Notes under the pieces: model-generated
The model's database searches: none
The model's input: the letters and a program-made list of their open reading frames with translations, nothing else
Told to the model about the DNA's origin: nothing
Program-made: the position numbers and the translations under genes
Source: Halobacteriovorax sp. DA5
Lineage (GTDB): Bacteria > Bdellovibrionota > Bacteriovoracia > Bacteriovoracales > Bacteriovoracaceae
NCBI RefSeq assembly: GCF_002903145.1
Contig: NZ_PPDJ01000002.1
Location: forward strand, 558,001 to 622,000
Length of the DNA: 64,000 nt
Direction: 5' to 3'
Shown here: positions 1 to 8,723 of the stretch, piece by piece
Position numbering within the stretch: position 1 is the first letter of the stretch
How the letters are laid out: every line of letters starts with the position of its first letter

Positions 1-262
1 CAACACGGCCAAAGTAGAGCATAATTCTAGAAAATAGAACAACTGTAAAAATAAAAAAGAATTTATGCTTTAGATCGTCACCTGTAATGAAGTAATCAAT
101 TGTCCAAGAAGGCATGGTTTTATGGGTGAAGAAATCCACCACATCCCCCATGGCACGTGAGTAAAATACCTGACAAAAGTTACAGACTACTATCGAAATA
201 ATCCCTAGGAAGTAAACTGATTTTTTGCGGCGTAAATAATTCAACCAAATTTTATAATGCAT
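1..262 (-). CDS. ABC exporter transmembrane domain, N-terminal fragment (partial)
   Basis: An open minus-strand frame starts at the ATG at 262-260 and runs off the left edge, giving about 87 residues. The translation has a basic N-terminus (residues 8-14, YLRRKKS), a first hydrophobic helix ending in YSRAMGDVVDFF, and a second hydrophobic helix ending in IMLYFGRV. This is the pattern of the first two helices of a type I ABC exporter membrane domain, where a short G-x-x-I/V-D motif closes helix 1. The nucleotide-binding domain would lie outside the window, so the family call rests on the N-terminus only. No clear ribosome binding site precedes the start, and an in-frame ATG lies 6 bases upstream. 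The gene is divergent from the next one, with only about 30 bases between starts. Confidence 0.5.
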   Translation of the reverse strand, partial: MHYKIWLNYLRRKKSVYFLGIISIVVCNFCQVFYSRAMGDVVDFFTHKTMPSWTIDYFITGDDLKHKFFFIFTVVLFSRIMLYFGRV

Positions 263-292
263 AGTCATTGCAAAGTATTATATGATTTATAC

Positions 293-721
293 ATGAGATT
301 TCATATTCTTTTATTTTTAATATTTTCTGTCACAGCAAACACTTATGCCGAACTCGCAGAATTCGACTCTGGCCCAGGTAACGCTAAAATATTTAGAATT
401 GATGCTCTTGAAAATTACGTTAAAAAGATTAGAGAAGAAATCACTCGCATTGAAAGTGGCATGGATGACAAAATGGGCAAGGAGCTAAAGTCTCTTAAGG
501 CCCAGATCGAAGAACTCAAAAATAAAGAAACTAATTTGGATGGGCTTAAAGTTATTGAAGAGCGTCTAAATAAACTTGAATTAAAACATGCTGACGATGT
601 AAAGAAGATGCAGGCAGACTTTAGAAATCTGCAGCAGAATATTGATCAGTCACTCTTAGATCTATCAAACAAAATTCTTCAACGTATTCAGGTTTTTGAA
701 AAGTACCTTCAAAAGCCTTAG
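293..721 (+). CDS. Small secreted coiled-coil protein
   Basis: Not a family I can name. From the ATG at 293 the product is 142 residues, beginning with a signal peptide (MRFHILLFLIFSVTANTYA, probable cleavage after TYA). An in-frame ATG at 257 would add 12 residues ahead of the signal peptide, so 293 is the better start. The mature part is almost entirely charged amphipathic helix (repeated K/E with regular L/I, roughly residues 35-140), so it is probably a periplasmic or outer-membrane-associated coiled coil, perhaps oligomeric like Lpp or YbgF N-termini. It converges on the gluzincin gene, whose stop lies 6 bases after its own. No cysteine suitable for lipidation is present. Confidence 0.6.
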   Translation: MRFHILLFLIFSVTANTYAELAEFDSGPGNAKIFRIDALENYVKKIREEITRIESGMDDKMGKELKSLKAQIEELKNKETNLDGLKVIEERLNKLELKHADDVKKMQADFRNLQQNIDQSLLDLSNKILQRIQVFEKYLQKP

Positions 722-726
722 AAAAG

Positions 727-1881
727 CTAGTGAGAACAATGACGGTATTCATTCTCTGTTATCTTCAACTTCTTAGCAATTGTAGGTTGAGTTAAATAAA
801 TTGAGGTTAATCTTCTTTCGTTAGAAATATAGGAAGATCCTTTTCTTAATTCTTTATCTAAACATAATTCACTTCTTAAACTATCAACGTCAATACCACT
901 ATGGGCCACCACTTCTGCACTAAACCAATCTGCGAATACTTCATCAAGTTGATCGCGCTGTTTTCCAGGTAGAGGGTAAAGAGATCGATTGCATGTAGGG
1001 TTTGCCAAGAGATTGTCTCCAACTTCTTTTGTTAGAACCTTATTTTGAACTAAGAAATTTAATTGAGAATCATCTCTAAACAGCGCTCCTGCACTCGTTG
1101 AATTTCTTAAGCATTTCTGAATCGAATCAAAAGGATTTTTACTCTTATAAAAACCAGAGAAACGACAGCTATCAAAAGAATGAGCAATCTCGTGTGCCAT
1201 TAAACTCACTAAGCTTGCACGATACTTGGGAAAAGCAAAATTTAAGCCTTCAAGGCCGATATTAATTTCATTACTCTTTGGATCATAGGCAAATCCCCAC
1301 TCTAAAAAATCGCGAGGAGCTTGGGCTACTTTAGTGCCAAGGACTTTTTTGGGAATGAAAATCTTAATGTTTTCCACTTTCTCTTTTATTTCTTTGAATG
1401 CCTTAGTATCACCCAATTGAATTTTCAAAACAGAAAGTGCACTCTTTTTAGCTCTTCTAAAGCTATCTTCTAAAAGGAGAATTTTCTTCTTTGTATAAAG
1501 CTGTGAAAAGACATCAGTTAACTCTTTATCCAAAAGATCTTGAATGGCCTTTGGCCTTTCATTAAATGTTCCAGAAGATAGAACAATATTTTCGATATAA
1601 TAAAGACGCCACTGTTTCGCGACATTTACAGGATCGTTAATATCGAGTTTTCGACGTTTGATCCAACTTGTAACAACAGGACTCTTCTTAGCAATTAAAC
1701 TACCAAGGGCCTCATCTGCAACTGCTGCTATTGGCCTTGAATTAGCAAGATCAACTTTAAGTTTTGCGATTTCATTATAAATAGATTCATCTTTTTCAAA
1801 GCTAACCTTCTTACAATATGATTTGAAGGTTGGGTTAGCATATAAACTTACAGCAATAAAAAAAGGGAATAAAAACTTCAT
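727..1881 (-). CDS. Predicted secreted zinc metallopeptidase (gluzincin, M13-like active site)
   Basis: The 384-residue product starts with a signal peptide (MKFLFPFFIAVSLYA). The sequence LMAHEIAHSFD at about residues 227-237 supplies an HExxH zinc motif (H230, E231, H234), and DEVFADW contains ExxxD starting at E314. HExxH followed by ExxxD is the zinc-site layout of gluzincins such as the M13 (neprilysin) family, in which the sequence after HExxH is also FD. The N-terminal 200 residues are basic and helical and do not resemble M13, and the whole protein is shorter than the usual 650-700 residues, so this may be a distinct family with the same catalytic site. Several cysteines suggest disulphides in the periplasm or outside the cell. 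It lies 42 bases after fabI on the same strand and may be the last gene of that transcript. Confidence 0.6.
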   Translation of the reverse strand: MKFLFPFFIAVSLYANPTFKSYCKKVSFEKDESIYNEIAKLKVDLANSRPIAAVADEALGSLIAKKSPVVTSWIKRRKLDINDPVNVAKQWRLYYIENIVLSSGTFNERPKAIQDLLDKELTDVFSQLYTKKKILLLEDSFRRAKKSALSVLKIQLGDTKAFKEIKEKVENIKIFIPKKVLGTKVAQAPRDFLEWGFAYDPKSNEINIGLEGLNFAFPKYRASLVSLMAHEIAHSFDSCRFSGFYKSKNPFDSIQKCLRNSTSAGALFRDDSQLNFLVQNKVLTKEVGDNLLANPTCNRSLYPLPGKQRDQLDEVFADWFSAEVVAHSGIDVDSLRSELCLDKELRKGSSYISNERRLTSIYLTQPTIAKKLKITENEYRHCSH

Positions 1882-1923
1882 TCCCCTATTATAACTTAAA
1901 AAAATTAAATCGATTGTATGGAC

Positions 1924-2706
1924 TTATTTACCGGAAACCACTGATTGATCAAAGTGATTAGAGCGCATTCCACAGTCGACTAAAATCCCTGCAGCATTAA
2001 TTCCACTTGATACATTAGATAGTAAGAAAACAACTGTATTTGCGACTTCTTGAGTCTTAAGTGCTTCCTTTCTCATCGTTAGCTTTTCAGCAAAGATATA
2101 ATTATCGATATAGCCTGGAATCCCTGCGGAAGCAGAAGTCTTTAATGGACCTGAACAAACGCTATTAAATCGTACACGCGAAAACTCACTAAAGCTCTTA
2201 GCTAAATATGAACAAGTTGTTTCAAGCATTGACTTGATTGGTCCCATGTATCCATATGAAGTCGCTTTTGTGTCAGAAATCGAGATTGTTACCACCGATG
2301 CATCTTGCTCAAAAAGAGCAGATAGTTCATTTGCTAGTTGCACTAGTGAAAAAGAAGAAATCTGTGTTGCCTGTGCAAAGTCTTCCCATGAAGTTTCATG
2401 AAATGGCCTTGGCTCAGTAAGATTTGCAAAAGCAATTGAGTGAAGCATTCCATCTAGTTTTACTTCATCATTTTTTAAGTTAATTGCTAATTCTTTGATT
2501 TGAGCTTTATCAGTCACATCAACAATATAGCTTTTTGAATCAGGAAAAAGCTTTGTAAGCTTTGCTTGATGCTCTTCACTTTGAACAGTGAATACGCAAC
2601 TTCCTCCATTATCAATTATTGTCTTAGCACTGAAATAAGCAACACTTTTCTTATTTGCAACACCAGTTATTAGAAATAATTTATTTTCAAAATTTAAAAA
2701 ACTCAC
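1924..2706 (-). CDS. fabI: Enoyl-ACP reductase (FabI family SDR)
   Basis: The enzyme reduces the trans-2 double bond of enoyl-ACP with NAD(P)H, the last step of each fatty-acid elongation cycle. The 260-residue length fits FabI. The N-terminus has the FabI-type cofactor motif TGVANKKSVAY rather than the TGxxxGIG of ordinary short-chain dehydrogenases, HSIAFA matches the conserved HSIGFA strand, and the catalytic pair appears as Y-x6-K in SYGYMGPIKS. Translation probably starts at GTG (2706-2704), preceded by AAAGG at a normal distance. It is 9 bases after fabZ and is co-directional with fabG and the FAD enzyme. A role in a dedicated secondary fatty-acid pathway rather than bulk synthesis is possible, because no ketosynthase or ACP is next to it. 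Confidence 0.85.
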   Translation of the reverse strand: MSFLNFENKLFLITGVANKKSVAYFSAKTIIDNGGSCVFTVQSEEHQAKLTKLFPDSKSYIVDVTDKAQIKELAINLKNDEVKLDGMLHSIAFANLTEPRPFHETSWEDFAQATQISSFSLVQLANELSALFEQDASVVTISISDTKATSYGYMGPIKSMLETTCSYLAKSFSEFSRVRFNSVCSGPLKTSASAGIPGYIDNYIFAEKLTMRKEALKTQEVANTVVFLLSNVSSGINAAGILVDCGMRSNHFDQSVVSGK

Positions 2707-2715
2707 TTTATACCT

Positions 2716-3126
2716 TTATACTTTTGCACATGTAAATTCGATTGAAAGAACGGCCTTACCAGCAACCTTAGTCTTTCCCTTGAAATAGAAAGCATTAGAG
2801 ATTTGTTCAATAAGCTCAACTTCCATCACTAGCTCATCACCAGGACGAACCATATTTTTGAATTTTGCATTTGAAACTTTAGCAACAACACCTAGCCCAC
2901 CATCAGCACCAGCGGCCATTAAACATGCACCTGATTGAAAAATTGCCTCTTGTAAAAGGACACCTGGCATAATTGGATTCCCAGGGAAGTGACCTTTAAA
3001 AAAGTCCTCTTCACCAGTCACCTGATAACTTGTTACGATCTTACTGCCTTCTTTTTCGATAATCTTATCAACAAAAAGAAAAGGTTCTCTTTGAGGGATT
3101 AAGTCCTTAACATTTAAATCACTCAT
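2716..3126 (-). CDS. fabZ: 3-hydroxyacyl-ACP dehydratase (FabZ-type hot-dog enzyme)
   Basis: The enzyme dehydrates 3-hydroxyacyl-ACP to trans-2-enoyl-ACP. The 136-residue product is a single hot-dog domain of normal FabZ length. The hallmark GHFPGNPIMPGV (about residues 45-56) carries the catalytic histidine, and LLQEAIFQSG contains the catalytic glutamate in the central helix. The N-terminal IPQREPFLFVD corresponds to the conserved FabZ IPHRYPFLLVD, with H replaced by Q. Its ATG overlaps the fabG stop by one base (TAATG), so the two are translationally coupled. It works between FabG and FabI, and the gene order fabG-fabZ-fabI matches the order of the three reactions. Confidence 0.9.
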   Translation of the reverse strand: MSDLNVKDLIPQREPFLFVDKIIEKEGSKIVTSYQVTGEEDFFKGHFPGNPIMPGVLLQEAIFQSGACLMAAGADGGLGVVAKVSNAKFKNMVRPGDELVMEVELIEQISNAFYFKGKTKVAGKAVLSIEFTCAKV

Positions 3127-3866
3127 TAAAGTCCACCCGTTACTTCTAGAGAAGCGCCAGTGATATAGGCAGCTTCACGTGAAGCTAAAAATTGAACTGC
3201 ATGTGCGACTTCAGAGACTTTTCCAAATCTCTTTAAAGGCACTTGTTTCTTATACTCTTTAACTTGTTCAGCAGGAAGGTCAGCAATAAGCTCAGTTTCG
3301 ATAAAACCAGGACATACGTTATTAATTGTAATCCCCTTCTTACCAACCTCTTTTGAGATTGATTTACTCATTGCAATTTGCCCCGCTTTCGATGCAGCGT
3401 AATTGGCCTGTCCAGGAAGACCAAGACTACCACCAACAGAGCTCATATTAATGATTCGCCCGTATCTCTTAGATAAGAAATGGTTAACTGCTCTCTTTGT
3501 CATTAAGAAAGTTCCAGTTAAGTTTATATCAAGTACTCTTGCCCAATCTTCATCAGGCATAATTGGAGAAAGATTATCTTTCCTAATACCAGAGTTATTA
3601 ACAAGAATATGGATTTGCTCGAATAGCTCGTTCATGCGGTTCCAGAAAGCTTCAACATCAGTAGCATTAGATACATCAAACGCTTCAAGAAAAAGGTTTT
3701 CTCCTAACTCTCCAAGCTCTGCTTTGAAGTTATTTGCAGCATCATGATTTCCAGCATAAGTAGCAACAACACGTGCCCCACTTTTTAAGAAAGCTTCAGT
3801 GATCCCACGGCCAATTCCGCGTGTTCCACCAGTAACAATTGCAACCTGATCTTTAAAATCAAACAT
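3126..3866 (-). CDS. fabG: 3-oxoacyl-ACP reductase (FabG-type SDR)
   Basis: The enzyme reduces 3-oxoacyl-ACP to 3-hydroxyacyl-ACP with NADPH. The 246-residue product is a classical short-chain dehydrogenase: TGGTRGIG near residue 13 binds the cofactor, NNSG follows at about residue 90, and the catalytic triad appears as MSSVGG and YAASKAG (Y-x3-K). NVCPGFIETE and the C-terminal ITGASLEVTGGL are typical of FabG. A strong AAGGG ribosome binding site precedes the ATG. It lies 12 bases after the FAD oxidoreductase and couples to fabZ. The same family includes reductases of polyketide-like and aryl-polyene pathways, which cannot be separated from bulk FabG by sequence inspection alone. Confidence 0.88.
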   Translation of the reverse strand: MFDFKDQVAIVTGGTRGIGRGITEAFLKSGARVVATYAGNHDAANNFKAELGELGENLFLEAFDVSNATDVEAFWNRMNELFEQIHILVNNSGIRKDNLSPIMPDEDWARVLDINLTGTFLMTKRAVNHFLSKRYGRIINMSSVGGSLGLPGQANYAASKAGQIAMSKSISKEVGKKGITINNVCPGFIETELIADLPAEQVKEYKKQVPLKRFGKVSEVAHAVQFLASREAAYITGASLEVTGGL

Positions 3867-3878
3867 ATAATTCCCTTT

Positions 3879-5315
3879 TTATTCTTTTGAACTATCTAAA
3901 TAAGTATTTAAGTCATGTCCTACGATAACACCGTAGTTCGCGGCCCCAAGCCAACCAGACATAATAATCCCAACTGAACCTGCATGAAAAAGGCCCTTTA
4001 TTTCATTTGGAAGTTCTTTAGAAACAGCAAGTCCTTCAAACTTTGTTCCAAACGAAGACCCAAAGTGATGATGTGTATACTTCTCTACTGTACGCGGAGA
4101 AGAAACATTCACATGCTCTATCTTATCTTTAAAACCTGGGACTAATTTGTCCATTGTATTAATAGCATTTTGAGCAAGATATTCTTTGCGTTCTTTATAT
4201 TCATCATCTGTTAAATGCATCCAATCTTCATATCGAGCATTGATACTTGATACAACCGCATACTTCTGCTTCATATGTTTTCTCATATCTGGATAATAGA
4301 TAGAGAAAGTCTGAGAGTAAGCTTTAGGAGACAACAGAAGATCAGTGTCAAATTTGTCAGAGCTTGAATAGAAAATGAGCTCACCAATATTTGGAATCGA
4401 CTCTCCTTCTTTTAGTCCCATAAAGACCTGGCAAGAAGATGAGTTAACTCTTACGGCCTTCGCGTCCTTTGCAAATTTTTCTGAGTATTTAGCATTTGGA
4501 GTCATCTTGAAGATCGTATTATAAAGGGCCGAGTTAGATAGAACGGATCTTGAAAGAACGCTCTCCTCACCGATACGAACACCTTTTGCAATATTGTCTT
4601 CGACTAGGATTTCGTCAACCTTTACATGAAGTTTAATATCCACTCCATTGGCAAGAAGTTCATCTTTCATCATACCGATAAGCTTATCTGTACCACCTCT
4701 AAAGATATAAGCACCTTTATTCATGAAATTTGAAAATACAATCCCGAATGTAATGGCCTCATCTTCAAGAGTCGAACCATTCGCGTATGCAATGGGCTCA
4801 AGCAGGAAGCGAACAACATCATTTCTTCCCGGAAAGTATTTTTCAAATAACTGGCCGTTTGTCATGGCCTCATCATCATAGAAATTCATTGCACGAAGCT
4901 CATCAAAGAATCCTACAACGTACTCACGATCAAGATTGAATTTCTCAACCATGATGTTGATATAGTCTTCTTTCGTGAAATCTGTATCAATTTCAAATTG
5001 TGGATTGATAAAACGAATTTTATCAACACGCTCAATACAATCGGCGATATCTTTTGACCAATAACGACGACAAGTCTTAATCATCCCAACAGGAAATCCG
5101 TGAAGAGAAATATCAAAAATATGCCTTTCACCTTCATTCGTTGGTCGTCTAAACCAAGTAGCAAAACCACCTAGTTTGTTATGGGCCTCAAGAAGAAGAA
5201 CTTTTCTTCCATCCTTGGCCAGTTTATTAGCTGCCGTCATCCCCGCAAGCCCTGAGCCCACGATGATGACGTCATAAAATTTTGTAATCGGATCTTTCTT
5301 TTTCAGTAATGCCAT
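3879..5315 (-). CDS. FAD-dependent oxidoreductase, phytoene desaturase / carotenoid isomerase-like
   Basis: The 478-residue product has an N-terminal Rossmann FAD-binding motif (VIIVGSGLAGMTAANKL, residues about 17-33) followed by LLLEAHNKLGGFA, the amino-oxidase/CrtI signature. The C-terminal GLFHAGSVGIIMSGWLGAA closes the FAD site as in CrtI, CrtISO and RetSat enzymes. There is no signal peptide. Known relatives desaturate or isomerise polyenes or saturate retinol, so the substrate here is probably a hydrophobic chain. It is immediately upstream of fabG, fabZ and fabI, which suggests that it acts on a fatty-acid-derived product; no phytoene synthase or other carotenoid gene is in the window. 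The specific reaction is not known. Confidence 0.75.
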   Translation of the reverse strand: MALLKKKDPITKFYDVIIVGSGLAGMTAANKLAKDGRKVLLLEAHNKLGGFATWFRRPTNEGERHIFDISLHGFPVGMIKTCRRYWSKDIADCIERVDKIRFINPQFEIDTDFTKEDYINIMVEKFNLDREYVVGFFDELRAMNFYDDEAMTNGQLFEKYFPGRNDVVRFLLEPIAYANGSTLEDEAITFGIVFSNFMNKGAYIFRGGTDKLIGMMKDELLANGVDIKLHVKVDEILVEDNIAKGVRIGEESVLSRSVLSNSALYNTIFKMTPNAKYSEKFAKDAKAVRVNSSSCQVFMGLKEGESIPNIGELIFYSSSDKFDTDLLLSPKAYSQTFSIYYPDMRKHMKQKYAVVSSINARYEDWMHLTDDEYKERKEYLAQNAINTMDKLVPGFKDKIEHVNVSSPRTVEKYTHHHFGSSFGTKFEGLAVSKELPNEIKGLFHAGSVGIIMSGWLGAANYGVIVGHDLNTYLDSSKE

Positions 5316-5335
5316 TTTAACTTTCTTTTAATAAA

Positions 5336-6484
5336 TTATTTTTTTAGTACCATTGTTGATAATTTTTTTGTTTTTGGATTTATTACATAAACAATAAATG
5401 CGATAGTTCCATTATCATTGATACGTGGAGCATGAACAAATGGAGATGTTGTTGCATCAACAACTTCGTAATCAACACCATTGATAGAAAGAGCATCTCC
5501 TTCTCCGATAAGCTTAGACCACTGTCCATTTACATATTTAAAGATTGCAGCAACACCTGCTTTATCATATCCACGAATAACGATGTCACCATTAGAGTTC
5601 ATTGCTGGTGCAAATCCATCAAATTTAGAAATCATCTCACCTAGAGATAGAATTGATTTAATGATTCCATTAGTAGAAGCAAATAGCTTTACACCTTCAT
5701 TTGTTTGCGCCCATACAGCAATGTCACCTTTTTTATTAACTGTGTATTGGTTTTGAATCGCTTTAATTTTTGAAGAAGGTTGTCCATCTCTATCTTGCAT
5801 AACAATTTGACGACTACCTTTTTTGATATTGTATAAGTAAAGGCGATCTGGTTGAGACTCAGCAGTAGACTTCCCCATTCTAACTTTTGTTAAAACATAA
5901 TTGCCAGCTGTCACAGGAGAGAAGATATAACCCATATCATTTGTAAAACTTGTAAACACATCTTTTTGCTCATCTAAAGTTTTAATCACAACTTTTGCTT
6001 TACTTGTCCCAAAAGAATGACGGTAGATAAGTGTGTCTTCACTATTCATTGCGACACCAGAGACACCAGTAAACATTCCTTCAAAGTTTTCGTGCTCAAG
6101 TCTTTTACCTGTTTCAAGGTTAATCGTATAAATTCCTGTGTGCTCATAACCATTATTAGGTGCAAACACGACATGATCTTGACCAGAAGCTGCATCATTG
6201 AAAAGATAAAATTCGCTAATGGCCTCATCACCATTTCCTGCAAATAATTTTACATTGTCACTATTGTCACCACATAGAATTCCATATTTTGAAATTCCAT
6301 TATCCGCACCACTTAGAGAGAAACAAACTTTTCCTGAATTCTCTAGTCTTAGTGAAGTACTAATCCAAAATGTTTGATCAGGTAGGTTAAGATTTAACTC
6401 ACCACTACTTGCTAGTAATTGATAATTCGCTTGTGCACTGAACATTCCAAATGCGGCCAATGCTATTTTAAATAAATTCTTCAT
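5336..6484 (-). CDS. Secreted NxxGxxAF-repeat (propeller-like) protein
   Basis: The 382-residue product starts at the ATG at 6484, which opens a clean signal peptide (MKNLFKIALAAFGMFSAQA); a frame start 17 codons upstream would bury it. The mature protein consists of short beta-strand repeats, and several fit the N-x-x-G-x-x-A-F pattern: NDNGTIAF near the C-terminus, with looser copies NSNGDIVI and NKKGDIAV. Proteins with this tandem motif are predicted exported beta-propellers of unknown function. Its stop lies 20 bases before the FAD oxidoreductase start on the same strand, so it is probably the first gene of the fab cluster. It could bind or present the lipid-like product, but nothing in the sequence shows this. 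Confidence 0.6.
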   Translation of the reverse strand: MKNLFKIALAAFGMFSAQANYQLLASSGELNLNLPDQTFWISTSLRLENSGKVCFSLSGADNGISKYGILCGDNSDNVKLFAGNGDEAISEFYLFNDAASGQDHVVFAPNNGYEHTGIYTINLETGKRLEHENFEGMFTGVSGVAMNSEDTLIYRHSFGTSKAKVVIKTLDEQKDVFTSFTNDMGYIFSPVTAGNYVLTKVRMGKSTAESQPDRLYLYNIKKGSRQIVMQDRDGQPSSKIKAIQNQYTVNKKGDIAVWAQTNEGVKLFASTNGIIKSILSLGEMISKFDGFAPAMNSNGDIVIRGYDKAGVAAIFKYVNGQWSKLIGEGDALSINGVDYEVVDATTSPFVHAPRINDNGTIAFIVYVINPKTKKLSTMVLKK

Positions 6485-6615
6485 AATATTTACCCCGAGA
6501 TATGTGAAAGTGTGTGTTATTAAAGGCATTATCATACCTAAGAGGCCACATTTCGGCTAGAAAATGGGCGAGAATTTTTTGGGCCAAATGACTAAAAATA
6601 GGTTAGATTTGACAC

Positions 6616-8538
6616 ATGTCAATCCTTTGTAACTTAAAAAACATCAATCTTGCCTTTGGGCAGAAAGTCATTTTCAATAACGCACAATTCTATATTGAGC
6701 ATGGTGATAAAATAGGTCTTATTGGCCTAAACGGAATGGGAAAATCTTCGTTGCTAAAGATTATCAATGAAGAGCTTGCACCGGATTCGTGCACTCCACC
6801 CTTCACATTTGAAAAAGCAACACAGGCACAAGGGCCGACCTTAGAATTTAATGTTTTCAAAGTCGATCAAAACTTCACAATTCCAAGTGATGATATCACT
6901 ATTGCTGATTATTTTTATTTTCAATATCGTGATCTAAAAAAACTAAATGATGACTTAGTCTCTCTCGACTTAGCTACTGAAGAAGGTCTAGCGAAGCAAA
7001 ACAAAATAATGGAAGAGCTTGAGCATAGGAACTACTGGGAGCTTAAGAATAATTTTGAAAGTTATATCAAGGCCTTTGGCCTAACAGATCTCCATGCCAA
7101 AGTGAAAGGTATCTCAGGTGGAGAGCAAAAAAAGATTCAGCTTAGTCTAGGCTTAACAGCAAAAGAGAACCTCATTCTTTGGGATGAGCCCACAAACCAC
7201 TTAGATTTTGAAACAATCGAACAATTTGAAGATGAAATCATGAAGTCAAATAAGACTCACGTTATCATCTCCCACGATAGGTACTTACTTTCAAAAGTAA
7301 CAACAAAAATTTTCCATATTCACGCTGGAATCGTTTCTCCATTTAAAGGAACATATGCTCAATATCTCGAGTTCACAGCGGCCCAGGAAGAGTTGAGAGT
7401 CAACTCTTTAACAAAGTTAAAAAATTCTCTTAGGCGTGAGACTGCGTGGATGCGCCAAGGAATCAAGGCCCGTGGTACTCGTTCAAAAAAGCGTGTCGAA
7501 AATTTTAACGACCTATCAAAAGCAGTGCAAAAATTAAAAGATCAGGCACGTAGTCAACTTGATCTTGCAATGAATGATAGTAATCGAAAAACGAAACAAC
7601 TCGTCCAATTCAAAGATGTCTCTTTTGGTTTTGAAAATCATGAACCACTCTTTAAAGACGTAAACCTATCTATTTTTAAAGGTGATAAAGTTGGTGTCCT
7701 TGGAGAAAATGGAGTTGGGAAATCGACTCTCATGAAGCTTGTTGCTGATCGCTTAACAAATACTTCAGGTACAATCAAAAGAGCTGATGATTTGAAAGTT
7801 TGTCTTTTTTCACAAAAAAGAGATGAATTTGATTTAACGAAATCACCATTTGATCTACTTGGTGAAGGTGAAGACTTTATTCATTTCAAAAGTGGCCGCT
7901 CAATCCACGTCGCAAGTTATTTTCAAAACTTCCTTTTTGATCGTGGAGAGCTGTATCGCCCACTTTCAAGCTTTTCAGGTGGTGAGCTGAATCGTCTTCA
8001 ACTCGCGCTAAATCTAAAAAATGAAGCAGATATTTGGATTTTTGATGAGCCAACAAATGATTTAGATATTGAATCAATTGAAATTCTCGAGCAAAAACTT
8101 TCTGAATTTCAAGGTACTGTAATTATCATATCTCACGATAGATCTTTCTTAGAAAATATCACTAATCGAGTGTGGTTAATTGAAAATCAATCAGTGACTA
8201 AATTTTCAAGCGGATTTACTTTTGTTCGTCCTTATCTTGAGGCACGAGAAATTGAGAGAAATCTTGAAAAACAACAACAACAAGAAGAAACAAGGCCTAA
8301 GGCCAACCAGGTAATTGAAACACAAGTTATCAGTGAAATAAAACCAAATGTTGATACTGATAAAATTGAAAGCGAAATTATGGATATTGAGGAGCAAATT
8401 GCTAAAATTGATGAGCTTCTTTCTCGTTTTGATTACTCTAATATGGATGATGAGAAGAACCAACTAATTGCAGGCCTTAACCAAAAAAAGAGTGTTCTCA
8501 ATGAAAAAATTGAAGAGCTATTTGAGCTATTGTCTTAG
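6616..8538 (+). CDS. uup: ABC-F family ATPase, Uup-like
   Basis: This is a cytoplasmic ABC-F protein with two ATPase domains and no membrane segment, expected to act on ribosomes or in DNA transposition/repair as Uup does. Domain 1 has Walker A GLNGMGKS (residues 37-44), signature SGGEQKKIQL and Walker B plus D-loop LILWDEPTNHLD. The linker carries AWMRQGIKARGTRSKKRV, which is characteristic of Uup. Domain 2 has GENGVGKST, FSGGELNRLQL and IWIFDEPTNDLD. The C-terminal 60-70 residues form a coiled coil (DIEEQIAKIDELLSRFDY), as in the Uup C-terminal domain. Total length is 640 residues, normal for Uup. It is monocistronic and divergent from the operon to its left. Confidence 0.88.
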   Translation: MSILCNLKNINLAFGQKVIFNNAQFYIEHGDKIGLIGLNGMGKSSLLKIINEELAPDSCTPPFTFEKATQAQGPTLEFNVFKVDQNFTIPSDDITIADYFYFQYRDLKKLNDDLVSLDLATEEGLAKQNKIMEELEHRNYWELKNNFESYIKAFGLTDLHAKVKGISGGEQKKIQLSLGLTAKENLILWDEPTNHLDFETIEQFEDEIMKSNKTHVIISHDRYLLSKVTTKIFHIHAGIVSPFKGTYAQYLEFTAAQEELRVNSLTKLKNSLRRETAWMRQGIKARGTRSKKRVENFNDLSKAVQKLKDQARSQLDLAMNDSNRKTKQLVQFKDVSFGFENHEPLFKDVNLSIFKGDKVGVLGENGVGKSTLMKLVADRLTNTSGTIKRADDLKVCLFSQKRDEFDLTKSPFDLLGEGEDFIHFKSGRSIHVASYFQNFLFDRGELYRPLSSFSGGELNRLQLALNLKNEADIWIFDEPTNDLDIESIEILEQKLSEFQGTVIIISHDRSFLENITNRVWLIENQSVTKFSSGFTFVRPYLEAREIERNLEKQQQQEETRPKANQVIETQVISEIKPNVDTDKIESEIMDIEEQIAKIDELLSRFDYSNMDDEKNQLIAGLNQKKSVLNEKIEELFELLS

Positions 8539-8723
8539 ATATTAATCCACTGCCTTACAAGCTTGGCTATTTTCTATAGGAAGTGGCCAAAAGAGCTACC
8601 TAACCTACTGAATTCTTTATGATTTAATTGATCTGCTATGATCAAAAAGTACTAAAAAAGTATGTAAATTAACCGATAAGAACTTGGCTAATAAAGCGGA
8701 ACGTAAACAGGATAGGAACAAGT

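Noticed and set aside
257..292. Upstream ATG for the small coiled-coil protein
   Set aside because: It would put 12 polar residues before the signal peptide and overlaps the divergent gene start.
8539..8723. Possible terminator after uup
   Set aside because: TTGGC and GCCAA could pair but the loop is long and no T-tract follows.
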